The notes below the pieces were generated by a model. The model was not told the origin of the DNA. It was given only the letters and a program-made list of their open reading frames with translations, and did not search any database. Source: CAZKNJ01 sp964554185 (GTDB lineage Bacteria > 4484-113). Taken from it: a DNA stretch of 12,982 nucleotides. Below, piece after piece: positions 1-7,222 of the stretch. Position 1 is the first letter of the stretch, and every line of letters begins with the position of its first letter. The stretch lies in the NCBI GenBank assembly GCA_964554185.1, contig CAZKNJ010000052.1, positions 1-12,982 of the forward strand. Reading direction: 5' to 3'. A program made the translations under genes and the position numbers.

Positions 1-1718
1 GAGTAGTTGTGGGTGCGGAACACCACCTTCTTCGGCCACGGATTGCGCACGTGCGAGCGCCAGAATTCGTTGTGGTACTCGTTATCCACGCAGTCGGTGA
101 AGGGCGTGTCCGGCTTGCTCCACCAGTGGCCCATGCCGGGCACTTCTTCGTAGTTGATATCGTAGCCGCGCCGCGCCAGTTGCTCAAACAGCATCCGAGG
201 CTGCTGCGGCGGGACATTGTCGTCGGCGCCGCCCTCCAGCGCGTAGATAGGCAGGTTCAGCGCGTTTTCCGCCAGCACCAGCGTATTGTCCTCGCGCATG
301 GCCAGGTTCCAGATGTAATTGGCGCCGGGCGCGCCCAGGATTACGTTCTGGCGCAGGAACATCGGCACGTAGAGGTCGAAGGTCGTCCAGCCGGCGCTGG
401 GCGCGGCGGTGGCCCACAGGCCGGGATAAGTGAGGGCGTTGTACCAGGTGCCGTGCCCGCCCATGGAGTGGCCGGTGAGGTGGATGCGGTTTTCGTCAAT
501 GTGGTAGCGCGACTTCACGTCGTTGAGCACTTCCAGCATATCCAGCCGCCCCCAGTCCTGCCAGTCAAAACCGAACCGCCGGCGGTTGGTCGGCGCCACC
601 ACGAACGCCCAATCCTTAGGCTGGTAGGCGTCCACCTGCCCGGCGGCTTCCACCCCGGCGCCGTGCAGCGTAAGGATGAGGCCGTATTCCTTGTCGGGAT
701 CGTAGTCTTTGGGCGGCAGCAGGCCGTAGTATTGGGTGGAGCTATCAATCTGCGAGGCGAAGGTAACCCGCCGGGACTGCCCTGGGTCGCGCACCCGCAG
801 CTTGAGGTCAAACTCAATCTCGCCGCCATCGTACTTGGCGGTCACCGCAACAGACACTTCCTCGCCCAAGTCGCGGGACACCGGCTCAACCGGGCAGGGG
901 GTGAATAACCAGTTGTAAATCCCCAGCGGTGGTATCCGTGCGTTCATGTATCCGCATCCGCCAAACAGGGAGCCGAGCTCAACCCTGGCGCCGGTAAGTT
1001 CAATCCAGTGGTCGGTAGTGTTAACCAGCGGCACGGCGAAAAGCATGGGGCTGTCCGGCTGCACCCCCCGCACCAAATCCGGCACGGTCGCGGAATCGGT
1101 GAGCGCGATGAGGTCGGCTGTCACCGGCTCAATCTTCATGGTGAAGCCGCTGCTGCGCCCGAAACCGACCTTGAACTCGTTGCGGCCCTGCTGCAGAATA
1201 ACCGGCGTCTTGAGCATGTGGTGGCCGTAGGCGTCGCCGGGATAGGGCACGCCGTTGAGGGTGAAGCCGCCCGCGTCCTGCAGATCAACCAGCGCGCGGC
1301 AGGGCTCCTCCGGCACGTCAATCGCGCCGAAGGCGTAGCCCATGGTCATCGCGCCGGCGAAGCCCCACTCGTCGGTGACCAGCGTCATCGACTCCTCTGG
1401 GACATTGGGGAAGGTGACGTTGATGGCGCCGTTTTCGTCGCTTTCGTAGTACTGCCAGCGCGCCTCGCCGCCGGGCACCAGCACCGAGGGGAAGCTCCCG
1501 CGCAGGAGGGGATTGTCCGGCCCGGTTTCACCGGCATAGAACGCCAGCGGATCGGTGCCCGCCTCGCGCACTCCGCTCAGAAACGGCCCGATGACGCGCC
1601 AGCGCGGAATGATGATGGTGCGCTCCAGCGTCGGCAACGCGTAGGCAGCAGCGCTGAAAGCAAGTAAGATGCCCGCGGCGGCGAGCAGCAGCAGTGCAGC
1701 GTGGAATCCGCGTCTCAT
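1..1718 (-). CDS. Secreted alpha/beta-hydrolase (prolyl-oligopeptidase/esterase type), C-terminus beyond window
   Basis: The frame is open from the ATG at 1718 to the window edge, giving at least 572 residues with the C-terminus missing. Residues 1-28 (MRRGFHAALLLLAAAG..., Ala-rich end) look like a Sec signal peptide, so the enzyme should be exported. Residues about 35-310 are a beta-rich accessory region that starts with an RWRVIGPF motif. The hydrolase domain runs from about 325 onward: HGAG (352-355) as oxyanion loop, GHSMGG with nucleophile Ser418, a GADDNVPP segment with likely catalytic Asp499, and GMGHWW with His531. Spacing and order match PHB-depolymerase/prolyl-oligopeptidase-like esterases. 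The substrate is unknown; an ester or acyl-peptide bond on an extracellular polymer is an inference. A purine-rich GGGGGA lies 6 nt before the ATG, supporting the start. The family fit is solid, the exact reaction is not. Confidence 0.88.
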   Translation of the reverse strand, partial: MRRGFHAALLLLAAAGILLAFSAAAYALPTLERTIIIPRWRVIGPFLSGVREAGTDPLAFYAGETGPDNPLLRGSFPSVLVPGGEARWQYYESDENGAINVTFPNVPEESMTLVTDEWGFAGAMTMGYAFGAIDVPEEPCRALVDLQDAGGFTLNGVPYPGDAYGHHMLKTPVILQQGRNEFKVGFGRSSGFTMKIEPVTADLIALTDSATVPDLVRGVQPDSPMLFAVPLVNTTDHWIELTGARVELGSLFGGCGYMNARIPPLGIYNWLFTPCPVEPVSRDLGEEVSVAVTAKYDGGEIEFDLKLRVRDPGQSRRVTFASQIDSSTQYYGLLPPKDYDPDKEYGLILTLHGAGVEAAGQVDAYQPKDWAFVVAPTNRRRFGFDWQDWGRLDMLEVLNDVKSRYHIDENRIHLTGHSMGGHGTWYNALTYPGLWATAAPSAGWTTFDLYVPMFLRQNVILGAPGANYIWNLAMREDNTLVLAENALNLPIYALEGGADDNVPPQQPRMLFEQLARRGYDINYEEVPGMGHWWSKPDTPFTDCVDNEYHNEFWRSHVRNPWPKKVVFRTHNY

Positions 1719-1724
1719 AGCACT

Positions 1725-1755
1725 TCCCCCTGTCGTCGTGTTCAGCTACATTGTA
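1725..1755 (-). promoter_or_regulatory. Ribosome binding site and possible -10 box of the esterase gene
   Basis: On the minus strand TACAAT (1755-1750, five of six match to TATAAT) lies within the palindrome GCTACA-T-TGTAGC (1745-1757). GGGGGA (1730-1725) is positioned as a Shine-Dalgarno 6 nt before the ATG at 1718. No convincing -35 hexamer is visible at the usual distance, so the promoter call is weak. The ribosome binding site is better supported. Confidence 0.4.
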
Positions 1756-1795
1756 GCATTGGGGTATAGGATGGGTGGAGCGGGAGAGAGGAAAT

Positions 1796-1824
1796 GTAGG
1801 GGCACGGCGGACGCCGTGCCCGTT
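1796..1824 (+). repeat. Left 29-bp inverted repeat, itself a palindrome
   Basis: The core GGCACGGCG-GA-CGCCGTGCC forms perfect 9-bp arms with a 2-nt centre, so this repeat can fold alone as well as pair with its partner at 1979-2007. It matches the reverse complement of that partner at 28 of 29 positions. The sequence is directly visible. Confidence 0.85.
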
Positions 1825-1978
1825 CGGCAGCTAACGTAAGGCAACTGCTTTCTGAAGGGCGTTGCAGGCCTGAAGGAGACTATTGAATTGTGGAACGCGC
1901 AACCGGAGGTGGATTGAGACCGGAGATCGTCGCGAGAGGTGAGTTCATTCCATATAGCTTGCGCCCTGCAGGAGGAGT

Positions 1979-2007
1979 AACGGGCACGGCATCCGCCGTG
2001 CCCCTAC
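1979..2007 (-). repeat. Right 29-bp inverted repeat, itself a palindrome
   Basis: This is the reverse complement of the repeat at 1796-1824 with one substitution, which shortens the internal palindrome to GGCACGGC-ATCC-GCCGTGCC (8-bp arms). It ends 18 bp beyond the stop codon of the minus-strand gene at 2026-2457. The hairpin could therefore also serve as that gene's 3' end, although no T-run follows it. Confidence 0.85.
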
Positions 2008-2025
2008 GAGAGGCGGGGGCGTCCC

Positions 2026-2457
2026 CTAGTTGCCCCGCGATTCCTTGTGCTTTTCCAGGGCCGGGCGCAGCAGTTCGCTTTCCTCGGCGATGATCTCCTC
2101 CACCACTTCGCGCATTGTCAGCCCGCTGGTGCCGAACGGCTGCTCCAGGTCCTCGTCGGACATGGACGACAGCGCGGTCAGCGCCTTGCCGTGGGTCTCG
2201 GACACCAGGCGGATGAAGTACAGCGGGTGCAGGAAGGGGCCGGCCTCTTCTTCCTCGTCGGCGCCGAGGACTTCGCCGGCAATCTCCTTGTCGTGGTTGA
2301 CGATGAGCTCCAGCACGTCCAGCACGCTCATCTCGTCGTCGGTGGGGGCGGGGATGGCGAAGTTGCGCTTGGCAATCATATCCGCCAGCGCCATCAGCGT
2401 CAGCGCGCGTTCCTGGGACAAGCGCTTGCAGAGTTTCTCTATAAGGTCCTTGCCCAC
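2026..2457 (-). CDS. Small helical acidic protein, possibly DinB-like superfamily without metal site
   Basis: 143 residues, cytoplasmic: no signal peptide or membrane segment. It looks all-helical with an acidic stretch (DEEEEAG, 68-74). The pattern MSVLDVLELIVNHDKE (43-58), then MSDEDLEQPF...TMREVVEEIIAEESELL (99-130), resembles the helix spacing of DinB/YfiT-like four-helix bundles. His55 sits where the first metal ligand is expected. The usual paired histidines of the last helix are replaced by Glu/Leu, so metal-dependent transferase activity is unlikely. The start is the GTG at 2457: an in-frame TAA lies 12 nt upstream, and the next candidate is Met22. No Shine-Dalgarno precedes it. DinB relationship is tentative; coding status is well supported by frame and composition. 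Any operon link to mfd is untestable because of the assembly gap upstream. Confidence 0.75.
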   Translation of the reverse strand: MGKDLIEKLCKRLSQERALTLMALADMIAKRNFAIPAPTDDEMSVLDVLELIVNHDKEIAGEVLGADEEEEAGPFLHPLYFIRLVSETHGKALTALSSMSDEDLEQPFGTSGLTMREVVEEIIAEESELLRPALEKHKESRGN

Positions 2458-2463
2458 GTATTT

Positions 2464-2492
2464 AGTTTAACACAAGTATGGGCGGTTGCCAA
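2464..2492 (-). promoter_or_regulatory. Sigma70-type promoter giving a leaderless GTG-start mRNA
   Basis: On the minus strand TTGGCA (2492-2487, five of six to TTGACA) is followed by a 17-nt spacer and TAAACT (2469-2464, four of six to TATAAT). Six nucleotides later comes the GTG start at 2457, so the expected transcription start falls on or next to the start codon. With no Shine-Dalgarno in that space, the transcript would be leaderless. The prediction rests on consensus match and spacing only. Confidence 0.55.
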
Positions 2493-2565
2493 GATTGGGG
2501 GGAAATGTGGACTAGAAGTGGCGGTGGCATCCCCGTCCGTGATTCACAAGGTTGGAGGGCGAGAC

Positions 2566-2665
2566 NNNNNNNNNNNNNNNNNNNNNNNNNNNNNNNNNNN
2601 NNNNNNNNNNNNNNNNNNNNNNNNNNNNNNNNNNNNNNNNNNNNNNNNNNNNNNNNNNNNNNNNN
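2566..2665. other. 100-N scaffold gap
   Basis: Exactly 100 consecutive N, the usual placeholder for a gap of unknown length. The distance and linkage between the 2026-2457 gene and the 3' end of mfd are therefore not fixed. Sequence may be missing, including an mfd terminator or a whole gene. The mfd stop codon (2684-2686) is intact just inside the right flank. Flanking bases 2493-2565 and 2666-2683 hold no recognisable feature. Confidence 0.97.
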
Positions 2666-2683
2666 ACGCCCGCGCCACCGTTA

Positions 2684-5600
2684 TCACTCCATCAGCTTCT
2701 GGATGCGCTCCAGGAGTTCGCGGACTTCTTCGAGGAAGCGGGCATCCTTGGGGATGCGAGCGGTGATGTGCTCGCCGGGGGGCAGCGCGGCGGTGGAGGA
2801 ACGGGCGCCGCCGTCGGACACGCTGTGGCGACCGGGGCCGCGCGCGGCCCGTCCCCCGCCGTTGCCCAGCACGGTGGACACCCGCGAGTCCAGCAGCGCG
2901 AGCTTGCGCAGCCACGGGCGCGGCTCGTCGGCGCCGAACGCCAGCGTCAGCTTGGCCTGCGCCGGCAGGTAGCTTATCTGCTGGACGCCGATGGCGCGGC
3001 ACAGGAGCTTCAGGTCCTGCACGTGAAAGAGGTTTTCCACCGTGGGCGGCAGCGCACCGAAGCGGTCTTCCAGCTCCTCCTGCAGCGCCAACACCTCTTC
3101 ATCGGTCTTGGCCTCGGCGATGCGCTGGTAGATGCGCAGCCGCAGCGGCATGTCGGCGATGTAGTCCTCGGGGATGAAGCACGCAAGCGGCAGGTCAACC
3201 TGCACGCCCTTGAGGTCCGACTCCCACTGCACCGCGCCCTCGCCGGCGAAGTCGTCCGGCAGCTCCTTCAGGCGCTCCACCGCCTCGGTGAGCAATTCTA
3301 GGTAGTAGTCCATGCCCACCAGCTCGATGGAGCCGCTCTGGTCGGTGCCGAGGATGGTGCCGGCGCCGCGGATGAGCAGGTCCTGCTGGGCGATCTCGTA
3401 GCCCGCGCCGAGGTAGGCGTAGTTGTAAATGGCGCGCAGGCGGTCGCGCGCCTCATCGGTGAGCACGCTCTGCGGCGAGTGGAAGAAGTAGGAGTAGGCC
3501 TTCTGGTGGCTGCGCCCCACCCGCCCACGCAGCTGGTGCATCTGCGCCAGCCCCAGTATCTCCCCGCGGTCAACGATGAGCGTGTTGACCGTGGGGATGT
3601 CCAGCCCGTTCTCGATGATGGTGGTCGCCAGCAGCACCTGGAACGCTCCCATGCCGAAGGCGTCCATCATCTCCTCCAGCCGCTTCTCCGGCAGCTGGCC
3701 GTGCGCCACCCCGACCTTGAGGCCAGGAACCAGCTCCTGCAGGTGCTTCGCCACCACGTGGATGTCCTGCACGCGGTTGTGCAGGAAATACACCTGTCCG
3801 CCGCGCCCGGTCTCCTTGAGAATGGCGTCGCGCACGATGCTCTCGTTGTATTCGCCGACATAGGTCTTCACCGCCTTGCGCAGCGGCGGCGGCGTCTCCA
3901 GCAATGACACGTCCATCAGCCCCAGCAGCGAGAGCCGCAGCGTGCGCGGAATGGGCGTGGCGGTGAGCGTGAGCACGTCAATCTGGGGGAAGCGCATCTT
4001 GAGCGCTTCTTTTTGCTTCACGCCGAAGCGCTGCTCCTCATCCACCACCAGCAGCCCCAGGTTGGCGAACTCCACGTCCTTGCTCAGGCAGCGGTGGGTG
4101 GAGATGAGGACGTCCACCTTGCCGGCGGCGGCGGCTTCTACTATCTGTTTTTGCTCCGCTGGTTTGCGGAAGCGCGACAGCAGCTCCACCGTGAACGGGA
4201 ACGGCCGGAAGCGCTGGGTGAAGGTGTGGTGGTGCTGGCTCGCGAGAATGGTGGTGGGGCAGAGCATCAGCACCTGCTTGCCGGAGAGGCAGGCCTTGAA
4301 CGCCGCGCGCAGCGCAATCTCGGTTTTGCCGAAGCCCACCTCGCCGCAGATGAGCCGGTCCATCGCCTTGGCGCTTTCCAGGTCGCGCTTGACCGCCTCC
4401 CACGCCTCCACCTGGTCGGGCGTCAGCTCGTAGGGGAAGCCCTCGGTGAAGTCCTCCATCCAGTCGTTCTTGCGGTAGGCGAAACCCTCCTGGGTGCGCC
4501 GGGAACGGTAGAGCTTGAACAGCTTGCGGGCGTACATCAGCACGTCCTGCTGCACCTTCTGCTTGGTGCGATGCCAGGTGTCGCGCTGGAGGCTGGAGAG
4601 CTTCGCCTGCCCCGCGGCGCGGTAGGGGCGCAGCCGGTCCAGCTGGTCCACCGGCACGTACAGCCGGTCGCCGTCGGCATATTCCAGCTCCACGTACATG
4701 CGCTGCACGCCCTTGGCCTCCAGCTCCTTGAGCGCGGCGAAGCGGCCGATGCCGTAGTCAATGTGCACGACGAAATCGCCGGGGTTCAGCTCGCCCTCGT
4801 GGCGCACGTACTCCCTGGTGTAGCGCTTGGCGGGCTTGCGCACGACTTCCGCCAGCTCGCCGAAGACTTCCACGTCGGTGACCAGCGCAATCTCCGCGCC
4901 GCCCTCGGTGAGCGTGAAGCCCTGCGGCAGCAATCCCGGTAGCACCTCCGCCCGCGCGCCGGCCTCTTCCAGTATTTCGCTGATGCGGCGGGCGAACTGG
5001 CTCATCACGAGATGGTGCGCTGGGGATTCGCCTATCGTCTTCGCCATCTCGCCGGTAGTGTAAGCGCCGGGTGGCAGCCGTTCCAGATCGGCGGTCGCGA
5101 CTTCGTCGTAGGCCGTGCGCTCGTCGCCGGACTGGAAGGCGTAGAGGAACACCGCGGGATACTGCGCGAAGTCCAGCCCCAGCTCCTCAGAAAGCGCGCC
5201 CGGCGCACGCAGCCATTGCGGCAGCGGCTTGTCGGGGAAGGTGTAGTAGTCGGAGAAGTAGGTGAAGGTCAGGCCGTTTTCGTGCCAGTCGCGGAAGCGG
5301 CTCTCCCAGAAGCGGCGGTAGCTGCGCGTCTCGTTTTCCAGCAGCGCATGCTCCAAGAACACCAGCAGCGGCGGAGTTTCCGCGAAATGGAGAATGGTCT
5401 CGCCCCGCCCGCCGGCCAGCTCCAGGTAGAACTCCTGGCGCGGCGTAATGCGCCCGTCCTTGATGGCCTCCAGGTCTTCGGCGATGGCGGCCTCCAACGT
5501 CTGCAGCCCGCTTTCGCCCGCGGCGGACGCCTTCTCCCGGCGGTAACGGCGCAGGTGCGAGTGGATGGCGTCCAGCGCATAGGGCTGCGCGAGGATGCGC

Positions 5601-6304
5601 TTGGCCGGGCTGGCGGGCAGGATTTCAATCTCGTCCACCGCTTCCACGCTGCGCTGGGTGGCGGGATCAAACGATTTGATGCTCTCAATCTCATCGCCGA
5701 AAAAATCCAGCCGCACCGGGTAGTAGCTGCCGAAGGGGAAGACGTCCACCAGGCCGCCGCGCCGCGCCATCTCGCCCTTGGCGGTGACGGTGGTGCGCGG
5801 CTCGTAGCCGTAGTCCACCAAAAGCTCCGTCAGTTCGCCCAGCGGCATCTCGTCCCTCGCGCGCAGCACCAGGCTGGAGGATTGGATGATCTCGCGGCCG
5901 ACGGTGCGGCGGAACAGCGCGCGGTAGGGCAGGAACACGGCGCGCGCTTCGCCCGCGAGCAACCCGCGCTGCGCCTTGAGCACCTGCTCCTTCTGCGCCT
6001 CGGTGAGCGGGGTGAAGTCCAGCAGCGAGGAGCACTCAAAATCCTGGTAGAGGACGGCCCCGTCCTCAGCTATATCCAGTCCGCTGAGCCGCGCGGCCGA
6101 CTGGAAGTACACCAGCGCCTGCTCGGCCTGGTCGTTGTTCTCGGTGATAAAGAAAACGGGGCGCTCGGTGCGCGCCAGCACCGCGCTGAGCCACAGGTAG
6201 GGTGCGCAGCCGGTGAGCCCCTCCACCGCGCAGACGCCGCCGGGCTGCGGCAGCGATTGCGCCGCGAGTTGGCCGAAGTGCGCCGCTAGTTGCGTCCGGG
6301 ACAC
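2684..6304 (-). CDS. mfd: Transcription-repair coupling factor Mfd
   Basis: 1206 residues, slightly longer than the usual ~1150. Mfd is a cytoplasmic ATP-driven translocase that displaces RNA polymerase stalled at DNA damage and recruits UvrA. The N-terminal UvrB-like module has a degenerate Walker A region (GLTGCAPYLWLS, 29-40), as in other Mfd. The CarD-like RNA-polymerase-interaction domain is at about 507-562 (PGDFVVHIDYGIGRF). The RecG-like motor shows Walker A GEVGFGKT (654-661), DEEQ box (755-758), TATPIPRTL (781-789), a TTIIENGLDIP box (894-904) and QLRGRVGRS (924-932), then a TRG-type region (to about 1003). The C-terminal D7 domain is at about 1036-1206. Unusual is a Gly/Arg/Ser/Ala-rich stretch at about 1147-1178 inside the end of D7. 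The GTG at 6304 is forced: an in-frame TAA lies 9 nt upstream and the GLTG motif sits at the expected distance. Identification is near certain. Confidence 0.98.
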   Translation of the reverse strand: MSRTQLAAHFGQLAAQSLPQPGGVCAVEGLTGCAPYLWLSAVLARTERPVFFITENNDQAEQALVYFQSAARLSGLDIAEDGAVLYQDFECSSLLDFTPLTEAQKEQVLKAQRGLLAGEARAVFLPYRALFRRTVGREIIQSSSLVLRARDEMPLGELTELLVDYGYEPRTTVTAKGEMARRGGLVDVFPFGSYYPVRLDFFGDEIESIKSFDPATQRSVEAVDEIEILPASPAKRILAQPYALDAIHSHLRRYRREKASAAGESGLQTLEAAIAEDLEAIKDGRITPRQEFYLELAGGRGETILHFAETPPLLVFLEHALLENETRSYRRFWESRFRDWHENGLTFTYFSDYYTFPDKPLPQWLRAPGALSEELGLDFAQYPAVFLYAFQSGDERTAYDEVATADLERLPPGAYTTGEMAKTIGESPAHHLVMSQFARRISEILEEAGARAEVLPGLLPQGFTLTEGGAEIALVTDVEVFGELAEVVRKPAKRYTREYVRHEGELNPGDFVVHIDYGIGRFAALKELEAKGVQRMYVELEYADGDRLYVPVDQLDRLRPYRAAGQAKLSSLQRDTWHRTKQKVQQDVLMYARKLFKLYRSRRTQEGFAYRKNDWMEDFTEGFPYELTPDQVEAWEAVKRDLESAKAMDRLICGEVGFGKTEIALRAAFKACLSGKQVLMLCPTTILASQHHHTFTQRFRPFPFTVELLSRFRKPAEQKQIVEAAAAGKVDVLISTHRCLSKDVEFANLGLLVVDEEQRFGVKQKEALKMRFPQIDVLTLTATPIPRTLRLSLLGLMDVSLLETPPPLRKAVKTYVGEYNESIVRDAILKETGRGGQVYFLHNRVQDIHVVAKHLQELVPGLKVGVAHGQLPEKRLEEMMDAFGMGAFQVLLATTIIENGLDIPTVNTLIVDRGEILGLAQMHQLRGRVGRSHQKAYSYFFHSPQSVLTDEARDRLRAIYNYAYLGAGYEIAQQDLLIRGAGTILGTDQSGSIELVGMDYYLELLTEAVERLKELPDDFAGEGAVQWESDLKGVQVDLPLACFIPEDYIADMPLRLRIYQRIAEAKTDEEVLALQEELEDRFGALPPTVENLFHVQDLKLLCRAIGVQQISYLPAQAKLTLAFGADEPRPWLRKLALLDSRVSTVLGNGGGRAARGPGRHSVSDGGARSSTAALPPGEHITARIPKDARFLEEVRELLERIQKLME

Positions 6305-6312
6305 GAACGATT

Positions 6313-6318
6313 AGTTTA
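6313..6318 (-). promoter_or_regulatory. Possible -10 box immediately before mfd GTG start
   Basis: On the minus strand TAAACT lies 8 nt before the GTG start of mfd, within TAAACTAA, the same 8-mer seen before the other GTG-start gene at 2457. No Shine-Dalgarno fits between them. No good -35 is visible at 16-18 nt upstream, so mfd may instead be read mainly from the gene at 6335-7222, and translation initiation would then be SD-independent. Confidence 0.35.
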
Positions 6319-6334
6319 GCAGAGATGGGAGGCG

Positions 6335-7222
6335 TCACTCACCCGAGTTGAGCGTCAGCTCAATCTCGTAGATGTAGTCCTTGCCCTTCTCGGGGAAGTA
6401 GTCCACCTTCACCGCCACGCGCCGGCCGGTGGGGGCCGCTTCCGCCGGCAAAGGTTCCTCGCCAGGCGGGATCACGGCAGCATCCGCCGCCTCAGCCGCA
6501 TCTTCACTTCCGCCACCTTCCCCGCCTTCTACACTCCCATCATCACTGTCCGGGTTGTCGGCGTCCTTCCCCACCGCCTCATCCGCTTGCGCCAGCCGGT
6601 AGTGCCAGGTGTCATACATGTCCTCCAGCGTGTCGGTGGGCTCGCCGAAGAAAGCGCGCACATCAGCGGGGGTGCACAACGCCAGTTCCTTGCCGCCGAG
6701 CGTGAGGAACGGCCAGCCATCGCGGGCGGACACCGGCATGAAGCTCACACTAAGGGATTCGGCCGCGCCATCGCGGATGGTCACCATGAGCATCGCCATG
6801 TTCACCATCGCTTTGAAACCGCTGCGCGTGCGCGTGCGCTGCTTCTCGCCCGGCCCCTCGCAGCCGTGGGGCAGGTTGTACATCAGTTGGATGCGGCTGC
6901 TGTCCAGACGGGCGGAGGTGAAGGGGTTGCCCAGAACCCGGCGCACCTCGTCTTCGCTCATGCCCACAGTGACGCCGGTGCCGAGGTCAAGGCCACGCAC
7001 CAAGTCTTCAAAGGCGACATACTCCTGGGGCGGTAGCGGCTTCGCTTCGCCAAAGGCATAAGCGCGATAAGCGCCGGCCTGCGAGGACGCTCCGTCAATG
7101 CCGGCGAACAGCTCTTTCGTTTGCCGGATGCACGAGCGTGACGCCAGCAGCAGCCCCATCACCGCGAGCGTGATGAAAAGCATAACGAGCGCGAGGATTA
7201 CGGCTGGATCGAGCTTCTTCAT
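6335..7222 (-). CDS. Membrane-anchored protein with two BamE/SmpA-like modules
   Basis: 295 residues of unknown function. A single N-terminal hydrophobic helix (8-27) anchors the protein, with the rest probably outside the cytoplasmic membrane. The region VGMSEDEVRRVLGNP (86-100) matches the helix-turn signature 'G-x-S-x-x-x-V-x-x-x-LG-x-P' of BamE/SmpA-OmlA-like folds, followed by a strand region ending near 161 (VTIRDGAAESLSVSF). A second copy follows: CTPADVRAFFGEP (183-195), then DTWHYRLA (204-211). An acidic Gly/Glu/Asp/Ala-rich insert (about 212-267) interrupts it before the closing strands VKVDYF and YIYEIEL (271-289). The stop lies 30 bp before the mfd start on the same strand, so co-transcription is likely; no functional tie to repair is visible. 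No Shine-Dalgarno precedes the ATG. The fold assignment is by motif only. Confidence 0.82.
   Translation of the reverse strand: MKKLDPAVILALVMLFITLAVMGLLLASRSCIRQTKELFAGIDGASSQAGAYRAYAFGEAKPLPPQEYVAFEDLVRGLDLGTGVTVGMSEDEVRRVLGNPFTSARLDSSRIQLMYNLPHGCEGPGEKQRTRTRSGFKAMVNMAMLMVTIRDGAAESLSVSFMPVSARDGWPFLTLGGKELALCTPADVRAFFGEPTDTLEDMYDTWHYRLAQADEAVGKDADNPDSDDGSVEGGEGGGSEDAAEAADAAVIPPGEEPLPAEAAPTGRRVAVKVDYFPEKGKDYIYEIELTLNSGE

Larger units (their letters stand above)
1796..2007. mobile_element. MITE-like element bounded by 29-bp inverted repeats
   Basis: A 212-bp non-coding stretch is bounded by two outward-facing copies of a 29-bp sequence starting GTAGGGGCACGGCGGA and ending GCCGTGCCCGTT, inverted relative to each other and differing at one base. 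The match stops abruptly at the outer GTAGGGG end on both sides. The 154 bp between the repeats have no convincing gene. This is the architecture of a non-autonomous miniature inverted-repeat element or a paired REP/BIME unit. GAGAGG directly abuts the right end (2008-2013) and also occurs at 1786-1791, 4 bp outside the left end, so a target-site duplication is possible but imperfect. It fills most of the 307-bp space between the esterase start and the stop of the 2026-2457 gene. Mobility is inferred, not shown. Confidence 0.5.

Noticed and set aside
9..1667. Plus-strand open frames of about 300 and 220 codons at the left end
   Set aside because: They lie opposite a minus-strand hydrolase with an intact catalytic triad, signal peptide and ribosome binding site.
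1786..2013. GAGAGG flanking the inverted-repeat element as a target-site duplication
   Set aside because: The left copy is 4 bp away from the repeat end while the right abuts it, so the match may be chance; kept only as a remark.
1890..2093. 67-codon plus-strand frame across the inverted-repeat element
   Set aside because: It crosses the right repeat into the antisense of the 2026 gene, has no ribosome binding site and no recognisable protein.
2478..3301. Open frames that run through the N gap
   Set aside because: They exist only because N codons are not read as stops; the sequence there is unknown.
5012..6289. 425-codon plus-strand open frame inside mfd
   Set aside because: Antisense to a clear Mfd. 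Its composition (Gln/His/Arg/Val/Gly-rich without motifs) is what GC-rich coding DNA gives on the complement.
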